Source of the DNA: JBFGCM01 sp041581135
Lineage (GTDB): Bacteria > Actinomycetota > Acidimicrobiia > Spongiisociales > UBA5794
NCBI GenBank assembly: GCA_041581135.1
Contig: JBFGCM010000003.1
Span: 1 to 64,000, forward strand
DNA: 64,000 bases
Direction of reading: 5' to 3'
Shown here: in pieces, positions 16,476 to 25,130 of the stretch
Layout: each line of letters begins with the position of its first letter
Position numbering within the stretch: position 1 is the stretch's first letter
Translations under genes and position numbers: made by a program
Notes under the pieces: model-generated
Databases searched by the model: none
What the model saw: only the letters and a program-made list of their open reading frames with translations
What the model was told of the DNA's origin: nothing

Positions 16476-16651
16476 CAGTGAAGCGTTCTGAGCCCGAACC
16501 AAGCATACGTGAGGATCCACACTCCCACCGTGAACAGGCGCCACTCGGGATATCGCCTCACCAGAAACAATGCGGCAGCGAAGATCACGGTGGCGGCGGC
16601 CACTTGGGCCAACACCCCGCCGTCGGTGCTGGGGAGGAGCAGATCGATCAC
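16475..16651 (-). CDS. 58-residue membrane miniprotein coupled to its downstream partner
   Basis: Read from GTG at 16651 to TGA at 16477-16475, overlapping the ATG of the next gene by one base. The product has two hydrophobic stretches ('LAQVAAATVIFAAALFLV' and 'LFTVGVWILTYAWFGL') separated by 'RRYPEWR', a hairpin-like membrane protein. The reading is supported by the clean overlap and the protein-like composition; no Shine-Dalgarno sequence is evident. Function unknown. Confidence 0.6.
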   Translation of the reverse strand: MIDLLLPSTDGGVLAQVAAATVIFAAALFLVRRYPEWRLFTVGVWILTYAWFGLRTLH

Positions 16652-16703
16652 GTCACGGCAACCGGGGTGGCGTGGTGATTCTTCCGGCCGCTATGTTGCA
16701 GGG

Positions 16704-16985
16704 ATGCTGCACCCGGTCTTGGACGGTGCCTTCGACGATCTGCTGGCGGCATGGCGCCGGTATCAGGAGCGCCCCCACCGGCTCCTGGATCTGGCGACCG
16801 CTCGTGCCCGACTCGACGAGGAGCGGTGGCGGGTGCACCGGCTGCGCCGGGCGCTGCATCCCGAGGCTGCAGAGGCAGGGGAGGCACGTGAAGTGGTCAC
16901 GTGCCCGGTGCTGGATGCACAGGTGTTTCTCTACGGCGGCGAGGAGCCGACGTGTGTGTGCGGCGAGCTGGCGCACAACGGGTGA
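16704..16985 (+). CDS. Small conserved-looking protein, unknown function
   Basis: 93 residues. The first two thirds are helical and basic/acidic ('DDLLAAWRRYQERPHRLLDLATARARLDEERWRVHRLRRAL'); the end has 'CPVLDAQVFLYGGEEPTCVCGELAHNG' with three cysteines, possibly a short metal site. ATG at 16704 follows TATGTT (16692-16697) by 6 nt, the leaderless layout seen elsewhere in the window, which is the main reason to call it a gene. It is divergent from the membrane pair. Confidence 0.55.
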   Translation: MLHPVLDGAFDDLLAAWRRYQERPHRLLDLATARARLDEERWRVHRLRRALHPEAAEAGEAREVVTCPVLDAQVFLYGGEEPTCVCGELAHNG

Positions 16986-17089
16986 CCTGGCGTACTGACT
17001 AGCGCGGCTGCTTCTCGGCAGAACGGTGCGCGTTGGTCAGCCCATAACGGGCTACCTTGTAGCTACTCTCATCAGAGGAGCCAGGGGGA

Positions 17090-20000
17090 ATGAAGCCACT
17101 GCGATTGATGCTGGCGCTCGTCGTGGCGTGCACGACGGTCCTCGCCGCCGATGCCGCACACGCCGCGCCGGGATCGATCGACGGCACCGTCACGGTCGAC
17201 GGGGCGGTCGCGTCCGGCGTCACCGTGGCCGCGTTCGACGTGTCCAACCAGCTGGTCGGGTCCGACGTCACGGATGGTTCCGGCGCGTACAGCATCGCCG
17301 GCCTCGACCCGGCGGACTATCGCGTCCGGTTCGATCCCGGGCCCGGGATCGGCATCGAGTGGTACATCGACCAGTACTCGTGGACCACGGCCACCCCGGT
17401 CACCGTCCCCGACGGCGGGGCGGTCGCCGGCATCGACGGTCAGCTGAGCACCCTCACCGGATCGCCGGGCACCATCACAGGCACCGTCACCAACAGCAGC
17501 ACCGGCGACCCCATCGGCGGCATCTGTGTCACCGCCTACACGGAGTTCGGCTCCGTCGTCGCCGGCAGCGACACGAGCGATTCCGGTGGGGTGTACTCCA
17601 TCGGAGTGATCGAAACCGGCCAGCAGGTCGACTTCTTCAAGGTCGAGTTCGTCGACTGCGGCATCGGGGTCCGACTCACCGAGTGGTACGACGACGAGCG
17701 CAACTACGAGGAAGCGACTCCCGTGGCGGTGACGCGGGGCCAGACCACGACGGGCATCGACGGGCCGCTCGATGGCGCCGGTGAGATCCAGGGGATGGTT
17801 CGCTATCAGGGCGGTGGCCAGCCCGATGAGTACTGCATCAACCTGTTCGACGCCACCAGCGGAGCGACCTTCCCATTGCTCGCCGACTTGGAGAGCGCCA
17901 CTGCGGTCGGTTCACCGACCTACGTGGTGTCGGGCATCGTGCCGGGCACGTACTACTTGCAGGCGGCGCCGTGCTCTAGTGGCAACCTGGTTCCCGGTTG
18001 GTACGGCAGCATCGATGGCTCGTTCGAGGATGCCCTGGGGCTCGTCATCGGCAGCGACGAGACGTTCACCGGGGTCGACATCACCACGTACCGCGGCAAC
18101 AGCGCGTTCACCGTGTTGAGCACGGGTCAGTCCGCCACCACCGACACCGGCAACGGAGCCACGGCGGGCGACCCCTTGGTCAGTACGCTGGCCATCGTGG
18201 GCCCCGGCTCGTTCGAGGACTACGTCTTGGTCGTCGAACCGGCCACTCCCAGAGGACCGACGCCGTCTGAGCTCGTGCCCTTCGGTTTCGAGACCGAGAT
18301 CGACGTGCCGCCCCTCCCGGCAGGCGTGACCTACGCGGCCACCTTCGAGATCGACGCCGGCGTGGTTCCCGGGGGCCACGACAGGCTGAGCCTGGCGGTG
18401 GGCTACGACGGTCTCTTGGTTCCCGACTGCACCGGGCCGGATCCGGTGCTGCCCTGCGTCATGTCGCGAACCGTGCAAGGCGACACTGATGTCGTGATCA
18501 GCGTGGCCGGCGAGACCTCCGGCATCTTCTCCTTCGGAACGCCCGCGGGCGGTGTGATCCGAGGCAGCGTGACGGCGGACGTCGGTGGGGCGGCACTCGC
18601 CGGGATCTGCGTCTTCGGTGATGTCGCCGGCAGTACCGCCGCGGCCGTCACCACGGCCGTCGGGACCTACGCACTGGGTCTCGGACTCGCAGGCGACGTG
18701 AAGGTCTCCTTCCAGGACTGCGCCGATCCAGTGAGCCCGGCGTATGCCACCGAGTGGTACGACAACGTGCCGGACGCAGGAGCCGCCACCACGGTCGCCG
18801 TGTCCGGTGGCGCCATCGTCTCGGGCATCGATGCCTCGCTGGCACCCGCCGCTTCGATCCGAGGGGTCGTCACGGACGGTTCCACCGGACTGCCATTCGT
18901 CGGTCCGGACCAGGCGCCCGGTGTCGAGGGGCTCTGCGCCAATGCCGTCGCCGGCGGCTACCGCGTGGGGCCGCCCGCATGGGTGCAGGCTGACGGTACC
19001 TATCGGCTGGTCGGGCTCTCCGCAGGCACGTTCACGGTGCTGGTGGGCCCTTGCGGCAACGAACCGGCACCAGGTTCGTACGTTCCCACCTGGTACGACG
19101 CTGCCGCCGGGTCAGTGCAACCGGCGGACGCTGCCGGCGTGGTGGTGACCACCGGTGGCGAAACCGCCGGTATCGACCTGACCGTCGACGAGGGCGTCTC
19201 GGCCCATCTGCTCGACGCCGAAGCCGGCGAAGCCGTCGTGCTCGATCTGGCCGCCGGCATAGGCGTGACCCTCAGCCATCCCTCGGGTGGATACCTGGCC
19301 GCCATCGTCGCTCCGGGCTCCTCCGGTGGGGGATTCCTCGGCCTCGACGTCACCCTGATCCACCACAACGGCGGCCCCGGGACCCCGGCAAGCGCTACCT
19401 TCACGGTGCCGGCGGCGAGCATCCCGGCCGGGGCGGCGCCCTTCCACCTGGATCCCTACTTCGACGGCACCACGGTGGTGCCGTGCGTCGTCGCCGGCGC
19501 CGATCCATGCTCCTCGGCGAAGTACCTCTCGTCGGGCGGTCATGCCGTCGCCGTCCTCGCCGGTGCTCCCGGCACCTGGACGTTCGCCTACGACGTGCCG
19601 CCGGTCCTGCCCGGTCCATGGACCGACTCGTTCGTGGGCGACTTCGATGGTGACGGCCTCGACGACCTCGCTCTCTACACCGAGTCTGACGGTACATGGT
19701 GGGTGCATCGATCCAGCTCGTACGACTTCGTGCCGGAGTGGTGGGCGACGTTCAGCACCACGACGGGCTGGTCACCTCAGCTCGTCGGTGATTTCACTGG
19801 TGACGGGTTGGATGACATCGTGTCCTATCACGAGGGGACGGGTCGGTGGTGGGTGAACCGGTCGACGGGTTCGTCGTTCGTGTTGGAGTGGTGGGCGACG
19901 TTCAGCACCACGTCGGGGTGGGATCCCCAGCTGGTGGGTGATTTCACCGGTGACGGCAAGGACGACGTCGTGTCCTATCACGAGGGGACGGGTCGGTGGT

Positions 20001-20512
20001 GGGTGAACCGTTCCACCGGCAGCACCTTCGGCCTCGAGCTGTGGACCACGTTCGGCACCAAGTCGGGTTGGGGGCCACAGCTGGTGGGTGATTTCACCGG
20101 CGACGGCAAGGACGATGTCGTGTCCTACTACGAGGGGCTCGGGCGATGGTGGGTGAACGTGTCGACGGGCTCGACGTTCGTACAAGGACTCTGGTCGACG
20201 TACGCCACCACCTCGGGATGGCACCCGTACCTCGTGGGGGATTTCACCGGTGACGGCAAGGACGACCTGGCCACCTACTACGAGGGGCTCGGCCGCTGGT
20301 GGGTCAACGCCGCCGCCACCGACACGTTCGAGCTGAGCCTGTGGACCACCTTCGGTACGCCGAGCGGGTGGACGATTCGCGTCGCTGGCGATTTCACCGG
20401 TGACGGTGCCGACGACATCGCCAACTACCACCCCGGTACGGGCCGGTGGTGGATCAGCGAATCGGGAGACAACACCTTCGACACGAGATTGTGGTTCGAA
20501 CCGAGGTCGTGA
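17090..20512 (+). CDS. Secreted carboxypeptidase-regulatory-like/FG-GAP repeat protein
   Basis: 1140 residues. A signal peptide ('LRLMLALVVACTTVLAADAAHA') precedes several copies of a carboxypeptidase-regulatory-like beta-sandwich: 'IDGTVTVDGAVASGVTVAAFD...GAYSIAGLDPADYRVRF' and related 'GTVTNSSTGDPIGGICVTAY' and 'GVVTDGSTGLPFVG' units, each ending 'EWYD/EWYI...VAGIDG'. From residue about 849 six exact 50-residue units follow, each with an aspartate-rich 'DFTGDGKDD' calcium-type loop and 'GRWWVN', resembling FG-GAP/VCBS propeller blades. Six blades could close one propeller. Likely surface-exposed or secreted and involved in binding polysaccharide or cells; no enzyme motif or anchor was seen. 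The ATG follows AGGGGG closely. Confidence 0.8.
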   Translation: MKPLRLMLALVVACTTVLAADAAHAAPGSIDGTVTVDGAVASGVTVAAFDVSNQLVGSDVTDGSGAYSIAGLDPADYRVRFDPGPGIGIEWYIDQYSWTTATPVTVPDGGAVAGIDGQLSTLTGSPGTITGTVTNSSTGDPIGGICVTAYTEFGSVVAGSDTSDSGGVYSIGVIETGQQVDFFKVEFVDCGIGVRLTEWYDDERNYEEATPVAVTRGQTTTGIDGPLDGAGEIQGMVRYQGGGQPDEYCINLFDATSGATFPLLADLESATAVGSPTYVVSGIVPGTYYLQAAPCSSGNLVPGWYGSIDGSFEDALGLVIGSDETFTGVDITTYRGNSAFTVLSTGQSATTDTGNGATAGDPLVSTLAIVGPGSFEDYVLVVEPATPRGPTPSELVPFGFETEIDVPPLPAGVTYAATFEIDAGVVPGGHDRLSLAVGYDGLLVPDCTGPDPVLPCVMSRTVQGDTDVVISVAGETSGIFSFGTPAGGVIRGSVTADVGGAALAGICVFGDVAGSTAAAVTTAVGTYALGLGLAGDVKVSFQDCADPVSPAYATEWYDNVPDAGAATTVAVSGGAIVSGIDASLAPAASIRGVVTDGSTGLPFVGPDQAPGVEGLCANAVAGGYRVGPPAWVQADGTYRLVGLSAGTFTVLVGPCGNEPAPGSYVPTWYDAAAGSVQPADAAGVVVTTGGETAGIDLTVDEGVSAHLLDAEAGEAVVLDLAAGIGVTLSHPSGGYLAAIVAPGSSGGGFLGLDVTLIHHNGGPGTPASATFTVPAASIPAGAAPFHLDPYFDGTTVVPCVVAGADPCSSAKYLSSGGHAVAVLAGAPGTWTFAYDVPPVLPGPWTDSFVGDFDGDGLDDLALYTESDGTWWVHRSSSYDFVPEWWATFSTTTGWSPQLVGDFTGDGLDDIVSYHEGTGRWWVNRSTGSSFVLEWWATFSTTSGWDPQLVGDFTGDGKDDVVSYHEGTGRWWVNRSTGSTFGLELWTTFGTKSGWGPQLVGDFTGDGKDDVVSYYEGLGRWWVNVSTGSTFVQGLWSTYATTSGWHPYLVGDFTGDGKDDLATYYEGLGRWWVNAAATDTFELSLWTTFGTPSGWTIRVAGDFTGDGADDIANYHPGTGRWWISESGDNTFDTRLWFEPRS
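19634..20512 (+). repeat. Six tandem 150-bp coding repeats
   Basis: Units begin at 19634, 19784, 19934, 20084, 20234 and 20384 with exactly 150-bp spacing and no indels. Units 2-4 are highly similar at DNA level, including 'GTGATTTCAC(C/T)GG' and 'GGTCGGTGGTGGGTGAACCG', while units 1 and 6 are more diverged, the pattern of recent internal expansion. They encode the propeller-like blades described under the gene. Confidence 0.9.
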
Positions 20513-20516
20513 CGCC

Positions 20517-20537
20517 CCGCCCGGCAGGGACGGGCGG
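20517..20537 (+). terminator. Possible terminator hairpin
   Basis: CCGCCCG and CGGGCGG (7-bp stem, 7-nt loop) lie just after the repeat-protein stop and before the convergent TlpA gene. There is no T-run, so this is tentative. Confidence 0.35.
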
Positions 20538-20556
20538 TGCGGTCGCCGCCGGCCCT

Positions 20557-21132
20557 TCAAGGCAGCAGCACCTCGCGGATCTTGGCTTCCAGATCGGCCT
20601 CGAAGATGGCCCCGTTGTGCTGGTCGACGATCTCGCCGAGCTCGTTGATGAAGAGCGTCGTCGGCATGGCAAATCCGCCGATCTCCGTGTAGATCGCGCC
20701 GTTGGCGTCCTCGACCAGGGTGTAGGTGACGCCGGTCTCCTCGGCGAGGCGCAGAGCATCCGGGCGCGCATCCTGGATGTCGATTCCCACGAACGTCACC
20801 GCCCCGCCCAGCTTGGCGTTGACGGCCTCGAAGTCGGGCATCTCCGCGATGCATGCCGGGCACCACGAGGCCCAGAAGTTCGCCACCACGGGAGTGCCTA
20901 TGAAGTCGGCCAGGGTGCCCTCCTCGCCGGTCGCGAAGTACTCGAACGGCAGGTCGGGTGCGGGATCGCCGCGCAGCACCGGCCCGGCGGAAGGGACCGC
21001 GGTCGTGCCGTCCACGGCGGTCGTGGTGACCGGTGCGGGCGACTCGGTGGAGTCTGCATCGCCGCTGCCGCCACAGGCCGCCGCGACCAGGCAGAGTGCG
21101 GTCAGCGTCGTGACGAATGGTCTCGTGCGCAT
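20557..21132 (-). CDS. TlpA/ResA-like thioredoxin-fold lipoprotein
   Basis: 191 residues from ATG at 21132 (GAGGTT just upstream). A lipoprotein signal ends in 'LVAAAC' with C20 as the lipidated residue, followed by a Ser/Thr/Pro-rich tether, then a thioredoxin fold: 'APDLPFEYF', active site 'WCPAC' (C91, C94) and the cis-proline loop 'FAMPTTLFI'. It is anchored outside the membrane and should reduce, isomerise or oxidise disulfides of exported proteins. It lies 69 bp downstream of, and on the same strand as, the Cys-rich Tat-exported protein, which makes that protein the obvious candidate client. Confidence 0.88.
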   Translation of the reverse strand: MRTRPFVTTLTALCLVAAACGGSGDADSTESPAPVTTTAVDGTTAVPSAGPVLRGDPAPDLPFEYFATGEEGTLADFIGTPVVANFWASWCPACIAEMPDFEAVNAKLGGAVTFVGIDIQDARPDALRLAEETGVTYTLVEDANGAIYTEIGGFAMPTTLFINELGEIVDQHNGAIFEADLEAKIREVLLP

Positions 21133-21201
21133 GGAACCTCGAACGTGTTCGTACATTGCTAGAACGATGCGAGCCCGGACGATGTTCCCGGGAAGTGTCG
21201 G

Positions 21202-23103
21202 CTAGCCGACGAGGTCGATCCCGTCGGGATCCTGGCTGGCGGCGATGATGGTCAGCGCGCCATGGGCGTCACCGATCATCAGCGGCTGACCGCACGACGC
21301 ATCGAACTTGATGCTCTGCACCACCGTGTCCGTGTCATCGAGGATGTAGCCGTACGTTTCGGCGGTGAACTCGGCCCCGCCCGCGTTGCCCACCGCGGCG
21401 GTGAATGGGCGGCCGACTTCGACAGTGGCGTCGTGGTGCGCAGGGTTGGCGATTGCGTCGGCGACGCTCCGATGCTGGCTGATGATGATCCGGGCCGTTG
21501 TCGGCAACACGCCGAACTCCTCGCACGTGTAGGTCCCCTCTGCCTGGCCATGCGCCGCCGGTGCTTGGCACGCCGAACCGCTGTACAGGAATTGGAGCGC
21601 CATCGGCTTGCCCGGCTCGCAGCAGCTCTCTCCGTCGGCTGGCTCGTCATGGCCGCCCGGGTCATCCGGCATGCAGTCGACGATCTGCACCGCGCCGAAC
21701 TCGTCGTTGAGGCCGAGCGGCTTGCTGCAAGAAGTGTGGAACTGGACCTCCTGCAGCAACGCCGACGTTGCCGGATCGAGCACGTATACGTAGGTGTCCG
21801 ACTTGAAGCTGTTCTCGCCCGCGGCGGACGCCGATGCGGTGAAGATGTCGCCTACGGTGACGGAGTCGTCGAAGAACGAAGGCGCGACGAGCGCATCACC
21901 GAGGTCGCTCTCCTTCGTCACGATCACCCGTGAAGTGAGTGGCACCGCGCCGACGTCGGAGCAGGTCGCCTTGCCTTCCTGGGCGTTGGCCAGCGGCACT
22001 GCGCACGCCGCGCCCGTGAAGACGAAACTGAGGCCCTTGATGTCGCCGTCGGCGGCCTCGCAGCAGCTGTCGTCGGTGATGATGCCGCTCTCGCCCGAGC
22101 ATTCGATGACCTTGATCGCGCCGAACTCGTCACCGAGATCGAGCGGCTGGCTGCACGACGTGTGGAACTCGATCTCCTGGATCAGACCGTTCGTGTCGGG
22201 GTCCAGCACGTAGACGTAGGTGTCCGACTTGAACGTGCTCTCTCCACCGGCTGCTGCAGTCGCGTCCAGGGTGGCGCCGGCAGCGATGATGCCGTCGAAG
22301 TACGCCGGCTCGACCAGAGCGTCGCCCAGGTTCTTCTCCTGGGTGACGATGATCCGAGCGGTGGCACCGGGGGTGCCGAAGCCGGCGCAGAGGGCCTTGC
22401 CGCTTTGGGTGTTCGGCAAGGGGTTCTGGCACAGTGAGGCCGTGTACTCCAGGGTCAGCTTCGCGATCTCACCGCCGGCGGCATCACAACAGCTGTTGCC
22501 GCTGCCGCCGGAGTTGCACTCGACCAATGAGAAGCTGGCAAAAACCTCGCCGAGCGGAAGAGCCTTGCTGCACGAGGTGTGGAGCTTGACGAACTGTGCC
22601 ACCGGTGTGCTGCTGTCCGGCGCCGTCCCCTGTTGGAAGACGGTCAGGTACGTGGAGCTCTTCAGTTTGTCGTCGCCGACCACCCCGGCATCGGCCGTGA
22701 AGAAGTCGCCGTCGCTGACCGGACCGGCGAAGTAGATCTTGCCGTTGAACGATCCATCGCCGTCGAACAGGTCCTCGGGCTTCTTCTCCGACGCGATGAT
22801 GTAGACGGTTCCGGGAGTGGGCTGGGCCCCGTCGCACTCCTCCTGCGCCTCTCGGGCGACGATGCCGCCGCCGTCGCCGACGGGCAAGCACGGCCCGGGT
22901 TGGTACAGGAACGTGAGATTGCGAAGGTCCACCTTGGGGTCGCAGCAGTCGGTACCGAAGCCGCTGACGTCCTGGGCCAGCGCTTGGCTCATCCGGATGG
23001 CCTGCACCGCGGGCGTGGTCCACGCGGCGGCGCCTGCCACCACTGCGCCACGCTTGAGCGCCTCGCGACGCGTCATCCCCCCTTCCGCTCTGCCCTTGCC
23101 CAT
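21202..23103 (-). CDS. Tat-exported Cys-rich protein with four tandem repeats
   Basis: About 633 residues. A twin-arginine signal ('MTRREALKRG' then a hydrophobic run ending 'TPAVQA') starts at or just after the ATG at 23103 (another ATG at 23076). The mature part has four units of about 142-152 residues, each starting with a CC doublet ('DCCDP', 'SCCDAA', 'SCCEAA', 'SCCEPG') and containing 'LxFLYxGxxC', 'ARIIV', 'SDTYVYVLDP' and 'FHTSCSKPLxLGDEFGAI', with about six cysteines per unit. The last unit is the most diverged. The 'TSCSxPLxxGDxFG' pattern resembles extracellular beta-domains in marine bacterial surface proteins (DUF7467-like, from memory). Folding before export with internal disulfides is unusual. 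It precedes a thioredoxin-like lipoprotein in the same direction. Confidence 0.75.
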   Translation of the reverse strand: MGKGRAEGGMTRREALKRGAVVAGAAAWTTPAVQAIRMSQALAQDVSGFGTDCCDPKVDLRNLTFLYQPGPCLPVGDGGGIVAREAQEECDGAQPTPGTVYIIASEKKPEDLFDGDGSFNGKIYFAGPVSDGDFFTADAGVVGDDKLKSSTYLTVFQQGTAPDSSTPVAQFVKLHTSCSKALPLGEVFASFSLVECNSGGSGNSCCDAAGGEIAKLTLEYTASLCQNPLPNTQSGKALCAGFGTPGATARIIVTQEKNLGDALVEPAYFDGIIAAGATLDATAAAGGESTFKSDTYVYVLDPDTNGLIQEIEFHTSCSQPLDLGDEFGAIKVIECSGESGIITDDSCCEAADGDIKGLSFVFTGAACAVPLANAQEGKATCSDVGAVPLTSRVIVTKESDLGDALVAPSFFDDSVTVGDIFTASASAAGENSFKSDTYVYVLDPATSALLQEVQFHTSCSKPLGLNDEFGAVQIVDCMPDDPGGHDEPADGESCCEPGKPMALQFLYSGSACQAPAAHGQAEGTYTCEEFGVLPTTARIIISQHRSVADAIANPAHHDATVEVGRPFTAAVGNAGGAEFTAETYGYILDDTDTVVQSIKFDASCGQPLMIGDAHGALTIIAASQDPDGIDLVG

Positions 23104-23320
23104 GTACGTGACTGCCCTTCCACGCCGGTCTGCGTCATTCCAATCTAAGGCAGCCACGCGCCAATGCCTATACGCCTGTGGTCGTATTTGCCGATCAACA
23201 TGCAGTTGGCATCGGGTACGTAGGCAGCGATACGCGGGACGAGGGGCCGGCCGGGCCCGTGGCCGCAGGCGTCACGCACCGCCGATCTAGCATCTCGCCA
23301 GCTACCGACGAGGACCAGTC

Positions 23321-25093
23321 ATGACGGCAGATGCATGGATCACGCTCATCGTGATCGCCGTGCTGGTGGTCATCTTCGTCACGGAGCGCATCGGTACCAC
23401 CCTCGCCATCGGCGGAGCGGTGGCGGTGCTCTACGTGGTCGGGGTGCTCGAATTGCCCCGTGCCTTCGCCGGCTTCACCAACGCCGCACCCATCACCGTA
23501 GGTGCGCTCTACGTGGTTGCCGGTGCCGCCGACATCACCGGCGCCCTGAGTGCGCTCGTCTCCCGGGTACTGGGCTCGGACTCCGCCACGTCGGTGCGCC
23601 GCTCGCTCGTGCGAGTGGTTGCGCCCGTCACCGCGCTGTCTGCCTTCATACCCAACACGCCGCTGGTGGCGATGTTGGCGCCCCGAGTGCAGACGTGGGC
23701 CCGTAACCGCGGAGACTCTCCGTCTCGGTACCTCATGCCGCTGTCGTTCGCCACGATCCTGGGCGGAGTGATCACGGTGTTGGGAACCTCGACCAACCTG
23801 GTGGTGAACGGTCTGCTGACGGATTCCGGCAACGAGGCCTTCTCGATCTTCGCCATCACCCGGGTGGGACTGCCGGTGGCGATCATCGGGGGCGCGCTGC
23901 TCGTGTTCGTGGCCCCCTTGTTCCTTCCGGAACGTCGGGCCCCGGTCGCCGATCTCGACGCCCCGCGGGAGTTCACCCTCGAGATGCGGATACCCGACGG
24001 AAGCCCGTTGGACGGCCGCACCGTCGAGGACGCCGGTCTGCGCGCGCTGGACGGGGTCTACCTCATCGAGGTGGAACGCGACGGAGCCGTGATCGTCCCG
24101 GTCGCCCCGGCAGAGACCCTGCGCGCCGGGGACCGGCTGGTCTTTGCGGGCAACATCGAACGCATCGTCGACCTCCAGAATCATCCCGGTCTCGTCATGG
24201 CCGAGGAACACCACTTCGGGGCCGATCGGGTCGGGCAGCGGTTCTTCGAGGCCGTGGTGAGCGAGACGAGCCCACTGAACGGCGCCACGCTGAAGGACGT
24301 CGGGTTCCGCAATCTGTACTCGGCCGCCGTGGTGGCGGTGCACCGGGCGGGAGAACGGCTGCCGGGCAAGCTGGGCGACACGAGGCTCAAGACCGGTGAC
24401 GTGCTGCTCGTGGTCGGCGGTCCGGGGTTTCGTGACCGAATGCGGGACCTCTCCGACTTCTCGGTCGTTGCCACCTTCGAGGAGGCGGCACCCATCCGCC
24501 GGACCGGCTCCCGCATCGTCGGGGTGGCAGTGGTGGGCCTCATCGTGGTGACCGGAGCCGGCCTCGTCGATCTCACCCGGGCTGCCGTAGCGGTGGCGCT
24601 GGGACTCGTCGTGCTGCGGGTGGTGACGCCGGCGGAGGCCAGGCGCTCCGTCAACCTGAGCATCATCCTGATGATCGCCTTCGCGTTCGGGCTGGGAAAT
24701 GCGGTGGCAGACAGCGGATTGGCCAACCTCGCCGCCTCCCGCCTGCTCGACGCCATGGGTGGATTGGGTGACGTGGGAGTGCTGGCCGGAATCCTCATCG
24801 CCACGGTGATCGCCACCGAGCTGCTGTCGAACAACGCCGCCGCGGCGCTGATGTTCCCGATAGCCGTCTCGGTCTCGGTCGAGACCGGTATCGCCCTCGA
24901 ACCACTGGCGATGGGCATCATGATGATGGCGTCGTCGTCGTACCTGACCCCGATCGGCTACCAGACCAACACGATGGTGTACGGCATGGGCGGATACCGG
25001 TTCACCGATTTCGCCCGGGTCGGGCTGCCGTTGACAGTGGTGGCGGTGGTGGCGACGCTCCTCATCACCCCGCTCGCGTTTCCCCTCCGCTGA
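23321..25093 (+). CDS. SLC13/DASS-type permease with central RCK_C domains
   Basis: 590 residues. Two membrane halves of the ion-transporter fold flank a cytoplasmic insert (about 205-390) with two TrkA-C/RCK_C domains ('RIPDGSPLDGRTVEDAGLRALDGVYLIEVER' and 'SETSPLNGATLKDVGFRNLYSAAVVAVHR'). The substrate-binding hairpins carry the repeated signatures 'FIPNTPLV', 'GTSTNLVVNG' and 'LLSNNAAAALMFP', 'YLTPIGYQTNTMVYGMGGY'. This architecture is found in bacterial permeases for sulfate, dicarboxylates or related anions. ATG at 23321 follows GAGGACC. The substrate is not fixed by sequence. Confidence 0.87.
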   Translation: MTADAWITLIVIAVLVVIFVTERIGTTLAIGGAVAVLYVVGVLELPRAFAGFTNAAPITVGALYVVAGAADITGALSALVSRVLGSDSATSVRRSLVRVVAPVTALSAFIPNTPLVAMLAPRVQTWARNRGDSPSRYLMPLSFATILGGVITVLGTSTNLVVNGLLTDSGNEAFSIFAITRVGLPVAIIGGALLVFVAPLFLPERRAPVADLDAPREFTLEMRIPDGSPLDGRTVEDAGLRALDGVYLIEVERDGAVIVPVAPAETLRAGDRLVFAGNIERIVDLQNHPGLVMAEEHHFGADRVGQRFFEAVVSETSPLNGATLKDVGFRNLYSAAVVAVHRAGERLPGKLGDTRLKTGDVLLVVGGPGFRDRMRDLSDFSVVATFEEAAPIRRTGSRIVGVAVVGLIVVTGAGLVDLTRAAVAVALGLVVLRVVTPAEARRSVNLSIILMIAFAFGLGNAVADSGLANLAASRLLDAMGGLGDVGVLAGILIATVIATELLSNNAAAALMFPIAVSVSVETGIALEPLAMGIMMMASSSYLTPIGYQTNTMVYGMGGYRFTDFARVGLPLTVVAVVATLLITPLAFPLR

Positions 25094-25130
25094 ACTCGAG
25101 GCCGCCGCCGACGCGTACACTTCCGGTCCC

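Noticed and set aside
20493..20506. GTTCGAACC-like sequence resembling a tRNA T-arm
   Set aside because: It lies inside the last codons of the repeat protein and no acceptor stem, D-arm or anticodon arm can be built around it.
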